A stretch of DNA of 64,000 nt from Microbacterium endophyticum (GTDB lineage: Bacteria > Actinomycetota > Actinomycetes > Actinomycetales > Microbacteriaceae), in assembly GCF_011047135.1 (NCBI RefSeq), contig NZ_CP049255.1, positions 558,001-622,000 on the forward strand, given 5' to 3'. The notes under the pieces are model-generated. The model did no database searches and had not been told where the DNA came from. It saw nothing but the letters and a program-made list of their open reading frames with translations. Position numbers and translations under genes: made by a program. Positions 16,849 to 26,319 of the stretch are shown here, one piece after another; within the stretch, counting starts at the first letter, position 1; each line of letters starts with the position of its first letter.

Positions 16849-16857
16849 TTATTCACA
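16849..16857 (+). promoter_or_regulatory. DnaA-box-like 9-mer (TTATTCACA)
   Basis: It matches TTATNCACA and lies in the 131-base divergent spacer between the 192-residue protein and the Rv3235 homologue, about 1 kb from the perfect box at 15872 and in the same orientation. Confidence 0.35.
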
Positions 16858-16940
16858 CATGAGGACATTCTCATTCGCGGGATGCGGCCTGCGTGCTCTA
16901 CTGGGTTCACTCGCGGATCCCAAAAACTTGTGAGGCCGAA

Positions 16941-17375
16941 ATGAGATCGAACAGTCCAGCGCGTCAGGCATCGTTGGCTCACCAAAGCATTCGTAATGCC
17001 GAGTTCTTCGCTCCCCAGCCCACGGCCACAGCGGATTTACCGGACCCAGAACCGATCGTCCGCAATCTTGCATTTGGTGTACTCGAAGTCCTCGCGGGCG
17101 TGAGGGAAAGCGAGCAGCTTGCGCGATGGATGAGCGAAGACGCTTACCGAGCCTTGCTCGTGCGGGCGAATCTTTCGACGCGGGCGCGAAGTGCTCGTGG
17201 GATCCCTGTGGTGCGACCTGTCCACACGGTGCTGAGGATACGTCACACGGCGCCAGCTGACGGCGTTGTCGAGTCGGTCGTTATCGTCGGTGGCCCGGCC
17301 CGCACACGTGCCATCGCGATTCGGCTTGAAGGCATGGATCACAGATGGCGCGCTACCTCACTCGCGCTCCTTTAA
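16941..17375 (+). CDS. Rv3235 family protein (DUF6459)
   Basis: A 144-residue protein matching the Rv3235 family of Actinobacteria, whose members typically sit near secA as this one does (secA is 1.3 kb away). Features: a disordered N-terminus (about 1-35), then a compact alpha/beta domain with NLAFGVLEVLAGVRESEQLARWMSEDAY (about 45-72) and a C-terminal beta segment (VVIVGGPARTRAIAIRLEG). A helper role in envelope secretion has been suggested only by position; nothing here proves it. ATG 16941 is used although the frame opens at 16893. Confidence 0.75.
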   Translation: MRSNSPARQASLAHQSIRNAEFFAPQPTATADLPDPEPIVRNLAFGVLEVLAGVRESEQLARWMSEDAYRALLVRANLSTRARSARGIPVVRPVHTVLRIRHTAPADGVVESVVIVGGPARTRAIAIRLEGMDHRWRATSLALL

Positions 17376-17378
17376 GCG

Positions 17379-18605
17379 CTACTGACGGTAGGACGACAAG
17401 AAGTTGCCCATGCGCTCCACGGCGTCGGTCAGTACCCTCGTCTCCGGCAGAGTCACGATCCGCAGATGATCAGGTGTGGGCCAGTTGAATCCTGAGCCTT
17501 GGACCAGCAGAACGTGTTCGGCGACCAGAAGGTCATAGACGAACTTCGCGTCGTCATGAATTTCATGAACATTCGGATCAAGACGCGGAAATGCATACAG
17601 TGCTCCTTGCGGTTTGACACATGAGACGCCTGGAATCTGCTCAAGCGCCTCCCACGCGGCATCCCGCTGTTCGTGAAGTCGGCCCGATGGTGCGATCAAC
17701 GCATCGATTGATTGCACCCCCGAGAGCGCTGCCTGCACGGCGTGCTGCGCGGGAACGTTCGGGCAGAGCCGCGTAGACGCCAGCAGCGTGATGCCCTCGA
17801 GGAATCCCGCAGCGTGACCTTTCGGACCCGTCACAACGAGCCATCCCGAACGGTACCCCGCGACACGATAGGTCTTCGAAAGCCCATTGAACGTCAAACA
17901 CAGGAGATCAGGCGCGATACTCGCCATCGGGATGTGCACAGCATCGTCGAAAAGAATGCGGTCGTAAATCTCGTCAGCGAGAACGAGCAGGGAGTTCTCT
18001 CGCGCAATCTGCGCAATACCCTCCAATATCTCGCGCGTGTACACGGCTCCCGTCGGATTGTTGGGGTTGATGATGACGATGGCCTTGGTCCGTGGCGTGA
18101 CCTTCGCTCGAATATCCTCAAGGTCCGGTTGCCACCCATCCTCTTCGTCGCACAGGTAATGCACCGGGGTGCCGCCGCCAAGGCTCGTCATGGCAGTCCA
18201 GAGGGGGTAGTCCGGCGCCGGGATCAAGACTTCGTCGCCCTCATCGAGCAGCGCCTGCATCACCATCGTGATGAGCTCGGATACGCCGTTACCGAGGTAC
18301 ACATCATCGGGCCCGAATGGTGGGAATGATGCATCTTGCTCATACCGGTACATCACCGCTCGGCGTGCCGACAAGATCCCACGGCTGTCGCTATACCCGT
18401 GGGCGCTCGGCACGGCTTCGATCATGTCGCGCACGATCTGGAAAGGCGCCTCGAAGCCGAACGTTGCAGGGTTCCCCGTGTTGAGCTTGAGAATGTTGTG
18501 GCCGGCGGCCTCAAGCCGGTCAGCCTCAACAAGTGCCTGTCCTCGAATTTCGTAGAGGACATCCTTCAGTTTGCTCGACTGATCGAGGGTGCGAAGCGGG
18601 GTCAT
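17379..18605 (-). CDS. alaA: Alanine-type PLP aminotransferase (AlaA-like)
   Basis: A 408-residue class I aminotransferase, close to E. coli AlaA and actinobacterial AspC/AlaA. Seen: the N-terminal KLKDVLYEIRGQALVEAD typical of AlaA, NPNNPTGAVY (about 180-189), DEIYDRILFDD near 212 and the Schiff-base lysine in FNGLSKTYRVAGYRSGW (about 238). It should interconvert alanine/pyruvate with glutamate/2-oxoglutarate, using pyridoxal phosphate. The ATG start has TATCCT 6 bases upstream, so it is probably leaderless. It converges on the Rv3235 homologue with 3 bases between stops. Confidence 0.88.
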   Translation of the reverse strand: MTPLRTLDQSSKLKDVLYEIRGQALVEADRLEAAGHNILKLNTGNPATFGFEAPFQIVRDMIEAVPSAHGYSDSRGILSARRAVMYRYEQDASFPPFGPDDVYLGNGVSELITMVMQALLDEGDEVLIPAPDYPLWTAMTSLGGGTPVHYLCDEEDGWQPDLEDIRAKVTPRTKAIVIINPNNPTGAVYTREILEGIAQIARENSLLVLADEIYDRILFDDAVHIPMASIAPDLLCLTFNGLSKTYRVAGYRSGWLVVTGPKGHAAGFLEGITLLASTRLCPNVPAQHAVQAALSGVQSIDALIAPSGRLHEQRDAAWEALEQIPGVSCVKPQGALYAFPRLDPNVHEIHDDAKFVYDLLVAEHVLLVQGSGFNWPTPDHLRIVTLPETRVLTDAVERMGNFLSSYRQ

Positions 18606-18611
18606 CCGATC

Positions 18612-18617
18612 AGGATA
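18612..18617 (-). promoter_or_regulatory. -10 element of leaderless aminotransferase promoter
   Basis: TATCCT on the minus strand, 6 bases before the ATG at 18605, in the 47-base gap after secA. Confidence 0.5.
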
Positions 18618-18652
18618 TCCCCGCTTCTACCCAGCCAATCGACAGCGGGTGG

Positions 18653-21460
18653 CTACTTCTTCTTTTTGTCAGACGCCCGGCGCTGCGCGCGGTTCTGCGC
18701 CGCTGGCGCCGCAGCCGGGGCATCCGTGGCCTGCCCGAAAGCTCCGCGGGCGGCTTCTGGCCCACTTGGCGCAACCGGGGAAACGGATGCCGCAGCTTGC
18801 TGCCGAGCACGGTTTGTCGCAGCTTTCTGGACCTGACCGCGGTCATTTCGCACCTCGACCTCGCCGGCGTCATTCGCTGCCGAGTACTCGAGACGCTGGG
18901 CTTCGACAGGAGGTACAGCGAGCCCCTTGGCTTCAACCTCAGTGTGCTCGCCGTCAGGACGGCGGACTTCGACCTCGAGGTTGTAGAGGAAGCCGACGGA
19001 CTCTTCCTTGATCTGCCCCATCATCGACTGGAACATCTGGAAACCCTCGCGCTGATACTCGATCAGCGGATCGCGCTGGGCCATTGCGCGCAGACCAATG
19101 CCGTCCTTGAGGTAGTCCATCTCGTAAAGGTGGTCACGCCAGCGGCGATCCAGCACCTGGAGCACAACACGTCGTTCCAGCTCGCGCGTCGCTGCTTCAC
19201 CCAGCGTCTCTTCGCGCACTTGGTATGCAATCTTGGCGTCGGACTGAAGCTCTTTCTTGAGGCCCTCGGGCGTCACGCGACCCTTCGATCCGGACTCAGC
19301 AATGACCTCATCAATCGTCACGCTGACGGGGTAGACCGTCTTCAGCTCTGTCCACAGCGCGTCGAAGTCCCAGCTCTCAGTGTGACCGCGTCCGGTGTGG
19401 TCATCGACGATTCCCGCGATCGCATCTTCTATGAAGTGCTGCACGCGGTCCGCGATGTCGTCACCCTGCAGCATGTGGCGTCGGTCGGTGTAGATCGCTT
19501 CACGCTGTCGATTGAGGACGTCGTCGTACTTGAGAACGTTTTTACGCACTTCGGCGTTTCGCGACTCAACCTGGGTCTGAGCGCTGCGGATCGCACGGCT
19601 CACCATGCCAGATTCAATTGCGACGTCATCGGGAAAATTGGTCCGCGCGAGGATGGCCTCGGCCGCTCCCGACTGGAAGAGGCGCATCAGATCGTCAGTG
19701 AGGGAAAGGTAGAAACGGCTCTCTCCCGGGTCACCCTGACGGCCCGAGCGGCCACGAAGCTGGTTATCGATACGACGTGACTCGTGACGCTCGGTTCCGA
19801 GGACGTAGAGCCCACCGGCCTCGACGACCTTGGCAGCCTCAGCGGATGCGATTTCGCGAGCCGCTTCGTAGACGGCATCCCACTCAGCCTCATACTGCTC
19901 AGGGGTTTCGACCGGGTCGAGGCCCTTGGCCTTCATCTCTTGGACCGCGATGAATTCGGCGTTACCACCGAGCATGATGTCGGTACCGCGACCCGCCATG
20001 TTCGTCGCAACAGTGACGGCATTCAAACGACCCGCGCGAGCGACGATCTCGGCTTCACGTGCGTGGTTCTTTGCGTTGAGCACTTCGTGCTTGATGCCCT
20101 TTTTCGCAAGCGCGCGCGAGAGGTACTCGCTCTTTTCGACGCTCACTGTACCCACGAGAACGGGCTGACCCGTCGCGTGGCGCTCAGCGATGTCTTCGAC
20201 AACCTGCGTGAACTTGGCCTGTTCGTTCTTGTACACGAGGTCGGCTTGGTCTTTACGGATCATTGGTTTGTTCGTGGGGATCGTGACGACACCGAGGTCG
20301 TACGTCGACATGAACTCGGCGGCTTCGGTTTCGGCAGTACCCGTCATACCCGACAGCTTCGAGTACAGGCGAAAGTAGTTCTGCAGGGTCACGGTGGCGA
20401 GGGTCTGGTTCTCCGCTTTCACGGGAACACCCTCTTTGGCTTCAATCGCCTGGTGGATGCCTTCGTTGTATCGACGACCGGCAAGGATGCGGCCGGTGTG
20501 CTCGTCGACAATCATCACTTCATCATTGATGACGACGTAGTCGCTGTCGCGCTTGAACAGTGCAAGAGCCTTGATCGAGTTGTTGAGGAACGAAATGAGC
20601 GGCGTATTGGCGGACTCGTAGAGATTGTCTATGCCGAGGTAATCCTCGACCTTTTCGATACCCGGTTCGAGTACACCGATGGTGCGCTTCTTCTCGTCGA
20701 TCTCGAAGTCGACTCCGGGCTCGAGGGTGCGGGCGATTCGCGCAAATTCGGTGAACCAGCGGTTGGCCTCGCCCGACGAGGGCCCAGAAATAATGAGCGG
20801 CGTTCGTGCCTCATCGATGAGGATCGAGTCGACTTCGTCAACGATCGCGTAGAAGTGGCCTCGCTGCGTGAGGTCTTCTTTGCGCCAGGCCATGTTGTCT
20901 CGAAGGTAGTCGAAGCCAAACTCGTTGTTTGTGCCGTATGTGATGTCGGCTTCATACTGCTGGCGGCGCACATCGGGGGTCTGTCCCGAAACGATGGTGC
21001 CAGTGGTCATTCCAAGCGCACGGTACACACGGCCCATGAGATCTGCCTGGTAGCTCGCGAGAAAGTCGTTAACCGTGATGACGTGGACGCCTTCGCCTGC
21101 GATGGCGTTCAAGTATGCGGGGAGCGTGGCGACGAGGGTCTTACCCTCACCGGTGCGCATCTCTGCAATATTGCCCAGGTGGAGCGCCGCACCACCCATG
21201 ATCTGCACGTCGTAATGACGCTGGCCGAGCGTGCGCTTGGAGGCCTCACGCACTGCTGCGAAAGCTTCCGGCATGAGCTTGTCAAGCGTCTCGCCTGCTG
21301 CATAGCGCTCACGGAGCTCGGCTGTTTCGTTTCGCAGCTCGTCGTCGGTGAGGTGCGTGTATTCCTCTTCGAGCGCATTGACAGCCTTGGCTACCTGCTG
21401 CAGGCGTCTCAGCAGGCGTCCTTCGCCGGCTCGGAGCAGTTTCTCGAGAGGGTTGGCCAC
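18653..21460 (-). CDS. secA: Preprotein translocase ATPase SecA
   Basis: A 935-residue SecA1-type motor: Walker A MRTGEGKT near 100, [20 protein letters not shown] near 205-225, the preprotein cross-linking and helical scaffold regions, and the [17 protein letters not shown] segment near 560-575 (the second helicase lobe). The C-terminus is Ala/Pro-rich and ends in a Lys run without the zinc-binding Cys motif, as in other actinobacterial SecA1. It drives Sec-dependent export through SecYEG. GTG 21460 is preceded by a GGAGATG ribosome site. Long open frames antisense to it are codon-bias shadows. Confidence 0.96.
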   Translation of the reverse strand: MANPLEKLLRAGEGRLLRRLQQVAKAVNALEEEYTHLTDDELRNETAELRERYAAGETLDKLMPEAFAAVREASKRTLGQRHYDVQIMGGAALHLGNIAEMRTGEGKTLVATLPAYLNAIAGEGVHVITVNDFLASYQADLMGRVYRALGMTTGTIVSGQTPDVRRQQYEADITYGTNNEFGFDYLRDNMAWRKEDLTQRGHFYAIVDEVDSILIDEARTPLIISGPSSGEANRWFTEFARIARTLEPGVDFEIDEKKRTIGVLEPGIEKVEDYLGIDNLYESANTPLISFLNNSIKALALFKRDSDYVVINDEVMIVDEHTGRILAGRRYNEGIHQAIEAKEGVPVKAENQTLATVTLQNYFRLYSKLSGMTGTAETEAAEFMSTYDLGVVTIPTNKPMIRKDQADLVYKNEQAKFTQVVEDIAERHATGQPVLVGTVSVEKSEYLSRALAKKGIKHEVLNAKNHAREAEIVARAGRLNAVTVATNMAGRGTDIMLGGNAEFIAVQEMKAKGLDPVETPEQYEAEWDAVYEAAREIASAEAAKVVEAGGLYVLGTERHESRRIDNQLRGRSGRQGDPGESRFYLSLTDDLMRLFQSGAAEAILARTNFPDDVAIESGMVSRAIRSAQTQVESRNAEVRKNVLKYDDVLNRQREAIYTDRRHMLQGDDIADRVQHFIEDAIAGIVDDHTGRGHTESWDFDALWTELKTVYPVSVTIDEVIAESGSKGRVTPEGLKKELQSDAKIAYQVREETLGEAATRELERRVVLQVLDRRWRDHLYEMDYLKDGIGLRAMAQRDPLIEYQREGFQMFQSMMGQIKEESVGFLYNLEVEVRRPDGEHTEVEAKGLAVPPVEAQRLEYSAANDAGEVEVRNDRGQVQKAATNRARQQAAASVSPVAPSGPEAARGAFGQATDAPAAAPAAQNRAQRRASDKKKK

Positions 21461-21697
21461 GGAGCATCTCCATCTATCGGGTTTGGCGTTTGGCGCGCCG
21501 CATCCCGGGCACTCAGCACCCAGGCATACCCGGCTATGTTATCCGCCCGTGACCTTGGAGCGCACTGGGTACTGAAGATAAGGTCACCTAGCCGTACCCA
21601 CAATGGTGCTCTCGTCTCGAAAATCCGCGAGTTTCCGACCTATGCGCTCATAAAATTTGCACAGCAAAGGGCAGGGCGTGGGTATGTCACGGCGACG

Positions 21698-21703
21698 TAG
21701 AAT
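21698..21703 (+). promoter_or_regulatory. -10 element of leaderless promoter for the coiled-coil protein
   Basis: TAGAAT with 6 bases before the ATG at 21710. The rest of the 249-base secA/coiled-coil spacer holds the secA ribosome site; no further element is clear. Confidence 0.5.
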
Positions 21704-21709
21704 TAGAGG

Positions 21710-23032
21710 ATGGCCGGGCTCTGGGGCAAAAGAAAACGCGAACAGCAATCGGAACTGGCTGCGCGTGACGCCGACCTCGCGCGAAACGCGCAAAAGGCTC
21801 TGGTGTCCGCGGACGAGCGAGTACGTACCGCGACCGACGAACTCGCGTTCGCCGAAGCGGAGCTCGGAACGCGGGCGACATCAGATCTACACGAGGCGTT
21901 GGATGCCGTGCGCACCCATCTGGGCGAAGCTTTCCAACTACATCAGCTCAATCACGATGAGATTCCGGATACCGCTGAAGAGCTGCGCACCCGAAACGCT
22001 CGAATCGTTCAGCTCTGCGAATGGGCCGAAGAGGTTCTCAACGACCGCACTTCGGCGCTGTCCGACGACATCGACCGCGTGCGCCGCGCACCGGAGGTGC
22101 TTGCTCAAGTCCACAGCGATGCTGCTGCACTTCGCACACGCGTGCCCCACGCCCAGGAGGTTATCGATCGCCTCGCAAGCCGGTACTCGCAGAGCGCGCT
22201 TCGACAGGTAGAAAACAGTGCGCGAGAAGCCGCACACCTGCTGGATTTTGCGGAACACAGCGCTGACGTGTCGACAAGACGGCGCGAGAGCGGGCGGGGT
22301 GAAGAGGCTACTCTCGCGCTTGACACGGCAACCGAGTCGGTGCGCCGAGCCGCGACGCTTCTCGATGGCGTAGAAGACTTCGAGATAGAGGCTCTGCGAG
22401 CAGAATCCACGCTCACGGAGGTCATTGCAGACTCGCGCTCCGACCTCATGGCGACAGCGCGTGTCCCCTCGAGCGCAGCTGTTGTCTCTTCGGCAGCAGC
22501 GCTTGAAGCTGCGCTGGCCGCATTGCCGCCTGCGGGCGCCCTCGCCGATCCCTTTGCCGAACTTTCGCGGCTCCGCGATGCAAACTCGGCGCTCGACACC
22601 GCGGTCGCCGCTGCTGTACGTCGCGCCGAGAAACCGCTGCCGTCACCCGAACAGGTCAGGCACGCCATCGATGACGCCGACCACCAGATCGCAGTAACCC
22701 GTTCGGTGATTTCAGGCCACCGCGGCTGGATCGGCGCGGATGCACGCACGCGATTTGCTGAGGCGGAGCGAGTACGCGGAGAAATCGACCTGCTGCCGGA
22801 CGACGACGACGCACGTGAGCCAGCGCTCCAATACGCACGACGCTCCAGCTCGCTCGCGAGCGAGGCTCTTGCACTCGCCCAGCGTGATATCGATTCTTCA
22901 CGTCCGCAAGACCCCGGTGGGTGGAACGGACGCGGGTCCGGTGGTCGCGGCGGAATGGGCGGTGGCGACATCATGGGTGGGCTTATCGGCGGGGCGCTCT
23001 TGGGCGGTCTGCTGGGCGATATGTTCGACTGA
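21710..23032 (+). CDS. Coiled-coil protein with Gly-rich tail, related to the C-terminal half of actinobacterial TPM-domain proteins
   Basis: A 440-residue protein without a signal peptide. Residues about 10-50 and 70-390 are helical, rich in Ala/Glu/Arg heptads (QSELAARDADLARNAQ, ALQYARRSSSLASEAL), and the last about 40 residues are a Gly-rich stretch followed by GGLIGGALLGGLLGDMFD, a hydrophobic glycine-zipper-like tail. This helical region plus glycine tail is what I know from the cytoplasmic part of secreted TPM-domain proteins in Micrococcales; here the TPM domain and its signal peptide are missing, and no remnant of them lies upstream. The function is unknown; membrane association through the tail is inferred. 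Confidence 0.7.
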   Translation: MAGLWGKRKREQQSELAARDADLARNAQKALVSADERVRTATDELAFAEAELGTRATSDLHEALDAVRTHLGEAFQLHQLNHDEIPDTAEELRTRNARIVQLCEWAEEVLNDRTSALSDDIDRVRRAPEVLAQVHSDAAALRTRVPHAQEVIDRLASRYSQSALRQVENSAREAAHLLDFAEHSADVSTRRRESGRGEEATLALDTATESVRRAATLLDGVEDFEIEALRAESTLTEVIADSRSDLMATARVPSSAAVVSSAAALEAALAALPPAGALADPFAELSRLRDANSALDTAVAAAVRRAEKPLPSPEQVRHAIDDADHQIAVTRSVISGHRGWIGADARTRFAEAERVRGEIDLLPDDDDAREPALQYARRSSSLASEALALAQRDIDSSRPQDPGGWNGRGSGGRGGMGGGDIMGGLIGGALLGGLLGDMFD

Positions 23033-23042
23033 AGACACCACG

Positions 23043-23102
23043 GCGAATACGACGACGCCGAGTCCTCCTCGTGCGGGGAGGACTCGGCGTCGTCGTATTC
23101 GC
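23043..23102. terminator. Bidirectional terminator, 26-bp perfect stem
   Basis: Arms 23043-23068 and 23077-23102 are perfectly complementary over 26 bp with an 8-nt loop, exactly filling the space between the convergent coiled-coil and hpf genes. It is unusually long and perfect for a terminator. Confidence 0.85.
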
Positions 23103-23104
23103 GG

Positions 23105-23770
23105 CTAAGACGCTAGCTCGCTCAAATCTTCGGGCGGTGCTTGAGCCAAGAGTGAGATGACGCCATAGTCCCAACCTTTGCGTCGGTACACAACGCTGGG
23201 GTGATCGGTTCTGGCGTTGATAAAGAGGAAGAAGTCGTGACCGACGAGCTCCATTCGGTCCACCGCTTCTTCGACGGTCATCCACTCAGCGTCGAAATCC
23301 TTCGTGCGGATGACGACAGGGGTGTACTCCTCCTCGGCTTCTCCATGCTGAACTGGTACTTCGCCGGTAGCAACCGCGCGGAGGACATCAACCGATGCCG
23401 GTTCGACGTCGATCCCCTCGAGCTGACCGCTCCCCTTTTCGTAGTGCGCACCGCGAGGGTGATTACGCGCGTCAACGCGCTTGTCTTTTGCGCGCCGAAG
23501 TTGTTCTGCGAGCTTGTCGACCGCCATATCGAGAGCGGTGAACTTGTCGCCGTCTACGGCCTCCGCGCGAACAACGGGACCTTTACCGGTGAGGGTCATC
23601 TCCACAGTGGAATCTTCCATTCGGCCCTGATGATAAGCACGATGGGTGACCTTGACTTCGAGCAGCTGCGCTCGAGGTGCGAGGGTCTCTATACGGGCGG
23701 TCTTTTCCTCAACAACAGAGCGGAAGCGATCTGTAATTCCCACTCCCACGCCGACGATGTTGGTATCCAT
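23105..23770 (-). CDS. hpf: Ribosome hibernation-promoting factor, long form
   Basis: A 221-residue long-form HPF: an N-terminal S30AE/YfiA domain (about 1-105, binds the 30S subunit at the mRNA/tRNA sites), a charged linker and the C-terminal dimerisation domain (about 160-221: VVIRTKDFDAEWMTVEEAVDRMELVGHDFFLF), which pairs two ribosomes into 100S particles during stress or stationary phase. ATG 23770 is chosen because GGAGG lies seven bases upstream; the frame is open 11 codons further. A perfect inverted repeat precedes the ribosome site. Confidence 0.92.
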   Translation of the reverse strand: MDTNIVGVGVGITDRFRSVVEEKTARIETLAPRAQLLEVKVTHRAYHQGRMEDSTVEMTLTGKGPVVRAEAVDGDKFTALDMAVDKLAEQLRRAKDKRVDARNHPRGAHYEKGSGQLEGIDVEPASVDVLRAVATGEVPVQHGEAEEEYTPVVIRTKDFDAEWMTVEEAVDRMELVGHDFFLFINARTDHPSVVYRRKGWDYGVISLLAQAPPEDLSELAS

Positions 23771-23788
23771 CTTTGACCTCCTTGTTCC

Positions 23789-23812
23789 GGTCTGCCCGGT
23801 CAAGGGCAGACC
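23789..23812 (-). terminator. Hairpin between comF and hpf (terminator or leader hairpin)
   Basis: Perfect 9-bp arms (GGTCTGCCC and complement) with a 6-nt loop lie 19 bases before the hpf ATG. A second short palindrome (23844-23859) covers the comF stop. Neither has a U-run, so termination of mtrA-mtrB-lpqB-comF or a structured hpf leader are both possible. Confidence 0.4.
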
Positions 23813-23857
23813 ATCAGTCGCCTTGTCCTCACACCGTAACCCCGACAGCGCCCGCTG

Positions 23858-24565
23858 TCACCTACCAACTCGCTTTGCATGTTCCCCCTCGTTCCATTTC
23901 GGCGTCGCGGCGACAGTCGCGGCACCCAGAGGAATACCGCCGGCAGCGCGGATGGCGCGGGCACCCTCATCGAGAGTCGCGCCGCTGGTGACCACGTCGT
24001 CGATGAGCAACACGCGGGTGCCCGCAGCAGTGCTTGCTCGCATGCTGTCGCTGACATTACGCTGCCGTTCATCCCGTCCGAGCTCTCTCTGATCGACGGT
24101 TGCACGTGTGAGTTGAAGGATCCGGCGCGGGGCCAGCCCCGCGCACTTGCCGATCATCTCCACCACGCGAAAACCTCGTCGCCGCATCGCTGCACGGGAG
24201 GTGGGAATGGGGACGATCACGACATCATCTGGAGAAGTACCGGCCGACAGGGCACAAATGTCGTCGACGGCATGTCGCAGCGCCGGCGCGAGAGCTCGAA
24301 CGAGTGTTGCTGTCTTTCCCTCTTCTTTTACCGCACGGACGATGCGGGCACTCACGCCGGCAAACGCGAGCCCGCTGCAGACACGCATCCCGCTAGCCGT
24401 CTCTTGAACGATTGGCTCTGGAAGAAGTTCTGCTCGACACAGGTCGCAAAGCGCGACATCGTGCAGCCCACATCCCGCACACTCGATGGGGAACAAAAGG
24501 GTAAGAGCATCAGCGAAAGCGCGCCGCATGGAGTCAGAGATTTCGATAGGTGCCATGGCGTCCAT
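23858..24565 (-). CDS. comF: ComF family amidophosphoribosyltransferase-like protein
   Basis: About 235 residues: an N-terminal zinc ribbon (CAGCGLHDVALCDLC) and a C-terminal phosphoribosyltransferase fold with the PRPP-binding motif VLLIDDVVTSGATLDEG. ComF is needed for DNA uptake in naturally competent bacteria, but the family is widespread in Actinobacteria without known competence. The start is uncertain: I give ATG 24565; GTG 24601 in the same frame and ATG 24556 are alternatives, and none has a clear ribosome site. It follows lpqB on the same strand at a distance of about 80 bases and probably belongs to the mtrA-mtrB-lpqB unit. Confidence 0.85.
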   Translation of the reverse strand: MDAMAPIEISDSMRRAFADALTLLFPIECAGCGLHDVALCDLCRAELLPEPIVQETASGMRVCSGLAFAGVSARIVRAVKEEGKTATLVRALAPALRHAVDDICALSAGTSPDDVVIVPIPTSRAAMRRRGFRVVEMIGKCAGLAPRRILQLTRATVDQRELGRDERQRNVSDSMRASTAAGTRVLLIDDVVTSGATLDEGARAIRAAGGIPLGAATVAATPKWNEGEHAKRVGR

Positions 24566-24645
24566 CGTCGAACTCGCTCCACGCTCGCGTGAACCCCTCA
24601 CGTACTCCTGTGCGCACCCGGAGCGCTACTCTTCACTGTGGAGGG

Positions 24646-26319
24646 CTAAGACGAGGGCAAACCCTGCTGGGTCGCGAGGACACTCACGCCGGATGCCGAC
24701 GATACCCAGTTCGTTCGACGCACATACAACTCTCCGTCAGCGCCGAGCAATCTGACGAGGCCAGGTTGATTCGCACCCGCGAGAGAGATAACACCGGGTG
24801 GGGCGCTCGTCGTTGTGGCTATCCCACCCACGGGCTGTTGAGTGAACAGCACTCCATCTGAATCTCCGCTCAAAACCCCCAGCGTCGAACTATCAAGCCA
24901 ACCGACATCGATTCCGATCTCATCGAGCGTTGTCACAGCAAGCGCGTCCCCGAGACGCTCAGGCACTCCATCTGATGACCTCACGACGCCCGCGACCCAC
25001 ACCGACCATCGACCGTTCTCAGACACAAGTGCGGCCATTCGCGTACCGTCACGGGAGATTTGCATCGCCGTGATCTCCGTCGCCTCGGGCCATGCCGTCG
25101 CGATCTCAAACGAGTTTCCGTCGACGTCCACGGCGATCACAGCGTTGGGCTGATCGCGGGGAACGGACCAGATGTAACCCTCGGGGTCGATCGTCGGATC
25201 GATGACTCCTGCACGGTCATCGACGTCCTCGGCGGCCGCGTTCGCATCGACACGTACGACGACGACGTCGGTGGTGAGGACAGCAGCGCTCTTTTGATCA
25301 GCAGCCGTTTCGATTGCTTTCGCATCGACATCGGCCATCGCGTCCGAGAGCCCTTCTACTGGCGTCACATCACTGCCGGCAAGGAATCCAAATCCCGACT
25401 CGGTCTGCGCGAGTGGCCGCGCGTCCACGCGTGTCGATCGATATGTTGCAGGCTCCACGGTCAGCGGCGAGCCGCTGACGAGCATCTGCACGCCGGTGAC
25501 GCCAGCACTTGCGAGGCTTTCTGAAAGCTGAGTCTGCATGCGGGAGAGTGTGTCGGTCGGGACCGAGAGCGCCGTCTCGGTGAGCTCGACCTGCGCGACG
25601 CCATCCACTTCTGGAACGGAGGGGAGCGCCTCGACGTTCTCGGGGAACGCCGAAACCACCGACCCCGAAAGCCACGGTGTCGGTGAACCATCAATGAGCG
25701 CGTCCGCTATGCGTGTCGCGGCGTTCAGAGTTGGGAACCAACGGATGTCCGGCACGAGATACTCCCATGTCGGGTCGAAGTACATGAGCGAGTACGAGTG
25801 GAAGACGCTCGAAAACTGGTCCTCGTCCAGCACGACGCCATCTGGCGCTTGAGAAATGCGCCACTCCCCGCCTTCTTTTTCAAGAGTGAACGGCAGAACC
25901 GCTGATCCGCCATCAGTGGTCTGATAGACGCCACTTTCATCGACTGTCGCTGCGGTTTTCACTGTCAGCGTGACGGACTCGGGAGAAGCGTCAGTGTACT
26001 TTCGCTCGCTCAACACATCGACCGTCACACCCGCATCGGGCTGCCAGTCGTTTTGCGCGGATTCCGAAAGAAACAGTCGGGCAGTCGCCCAGTTCTGACG
26101 CGGCCCCGAGCCCGCACGAATGAATCCGTCGACAATCTGCTCAGCGGTCGCACCCGGCTGTGGCGGGTCTACGACGAACGAGAAGTCTGGGACGGTTTCT
26201 TCGCCGGAGGCGGGGAGGCCAGGATTGACCGTCCCGCTCGTCGGAAGCCCCGCGCACGCCACGAGTGCCAGAGCACACAGCGTGACAAGTGACGCGTACA
26301 GCGCTCGTATCACTCTCAT
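24646..26319 (-). CDS. lpqB: Lipoprotein LpqB (GerMN and beta-propeller)
   Basis: A 557-residue lipoprotein with a signal peptide and lipobox LVAC (Cys about 22), a GerMN domain (about 190-320) and a C-terminal propeller-like region rich in repeated sensing strands (IDPEGYIWSVPRDQ, ISRDGTRMAALVSENGRWSVW). In mycobacteria LpqB interacts with the extracellular domain of MtrB and modulates MtrA phosphorylation and cell-wall homeostasis. The start overlaps the mtrB stop by four bases (ATGA), so the sensor and its lipoprotein are translated together. Confidence 0.93.
   Translation of the reverse strand: MRVIRALYASLVTLCALALVACAGLPTSGTVNPGLPASGEETVPDFSFVVDPPQPGATAEQIVDGFIRAGSGPRQNWATARLFLSESAQNDWQPDAGVTVDVLSERKYTDASPESVTLTVKTAATVDESGVYQTTDGGSAVLPFTLEKEGGEWRISQAPDGVVLDEDQFSSVFHSYSLMYFDPTWEYLVPDIRWFPTLNAATRIADALIDGSPTPWLSGSVVSAFPENVEALPSVPEVDGVAQVELTETALSVPTDTLSRMQTQLSESLASAGVTGVQMLVSGSPLTVEPATYRSTRVDARPLAQTESGFGFLAGSDVTPVEGLSDAMADVDAKAIETAADQKSAAVLTTDVVVVRVDANAAAEDVDDRAGVIDPTIDPEGYIWSVPRDQPNAVIAVDVDGNSFEIATAWPEATEITAMQISRDGTRMAALVSENGRWSVWVAGVVRSSDGVPERLGDALAVTTLDEIGIDVGWLDSSTLGVLSGDSDGVLFTQQPVGGIATTTSAPPGVISLAGANQPGLVRLLGADGELYVRRTNWVSSASGVSVLATQQGLPSS

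Noticed and set aside
15872..16857. Replication origin
   Set aside because: Only two DnaA boxes, no AT-rich unwinding region and none of dnaA, dnaN or recF nearby.
19784..21700. 638-codon open frame antisense to secA (and a further one at 18533-19780)
   Set aside because: They lie exactly in a high-GC coding region, show no recognisable domain, and secA on the other strand is complete with all motifs; such shadows follow from codon bias.
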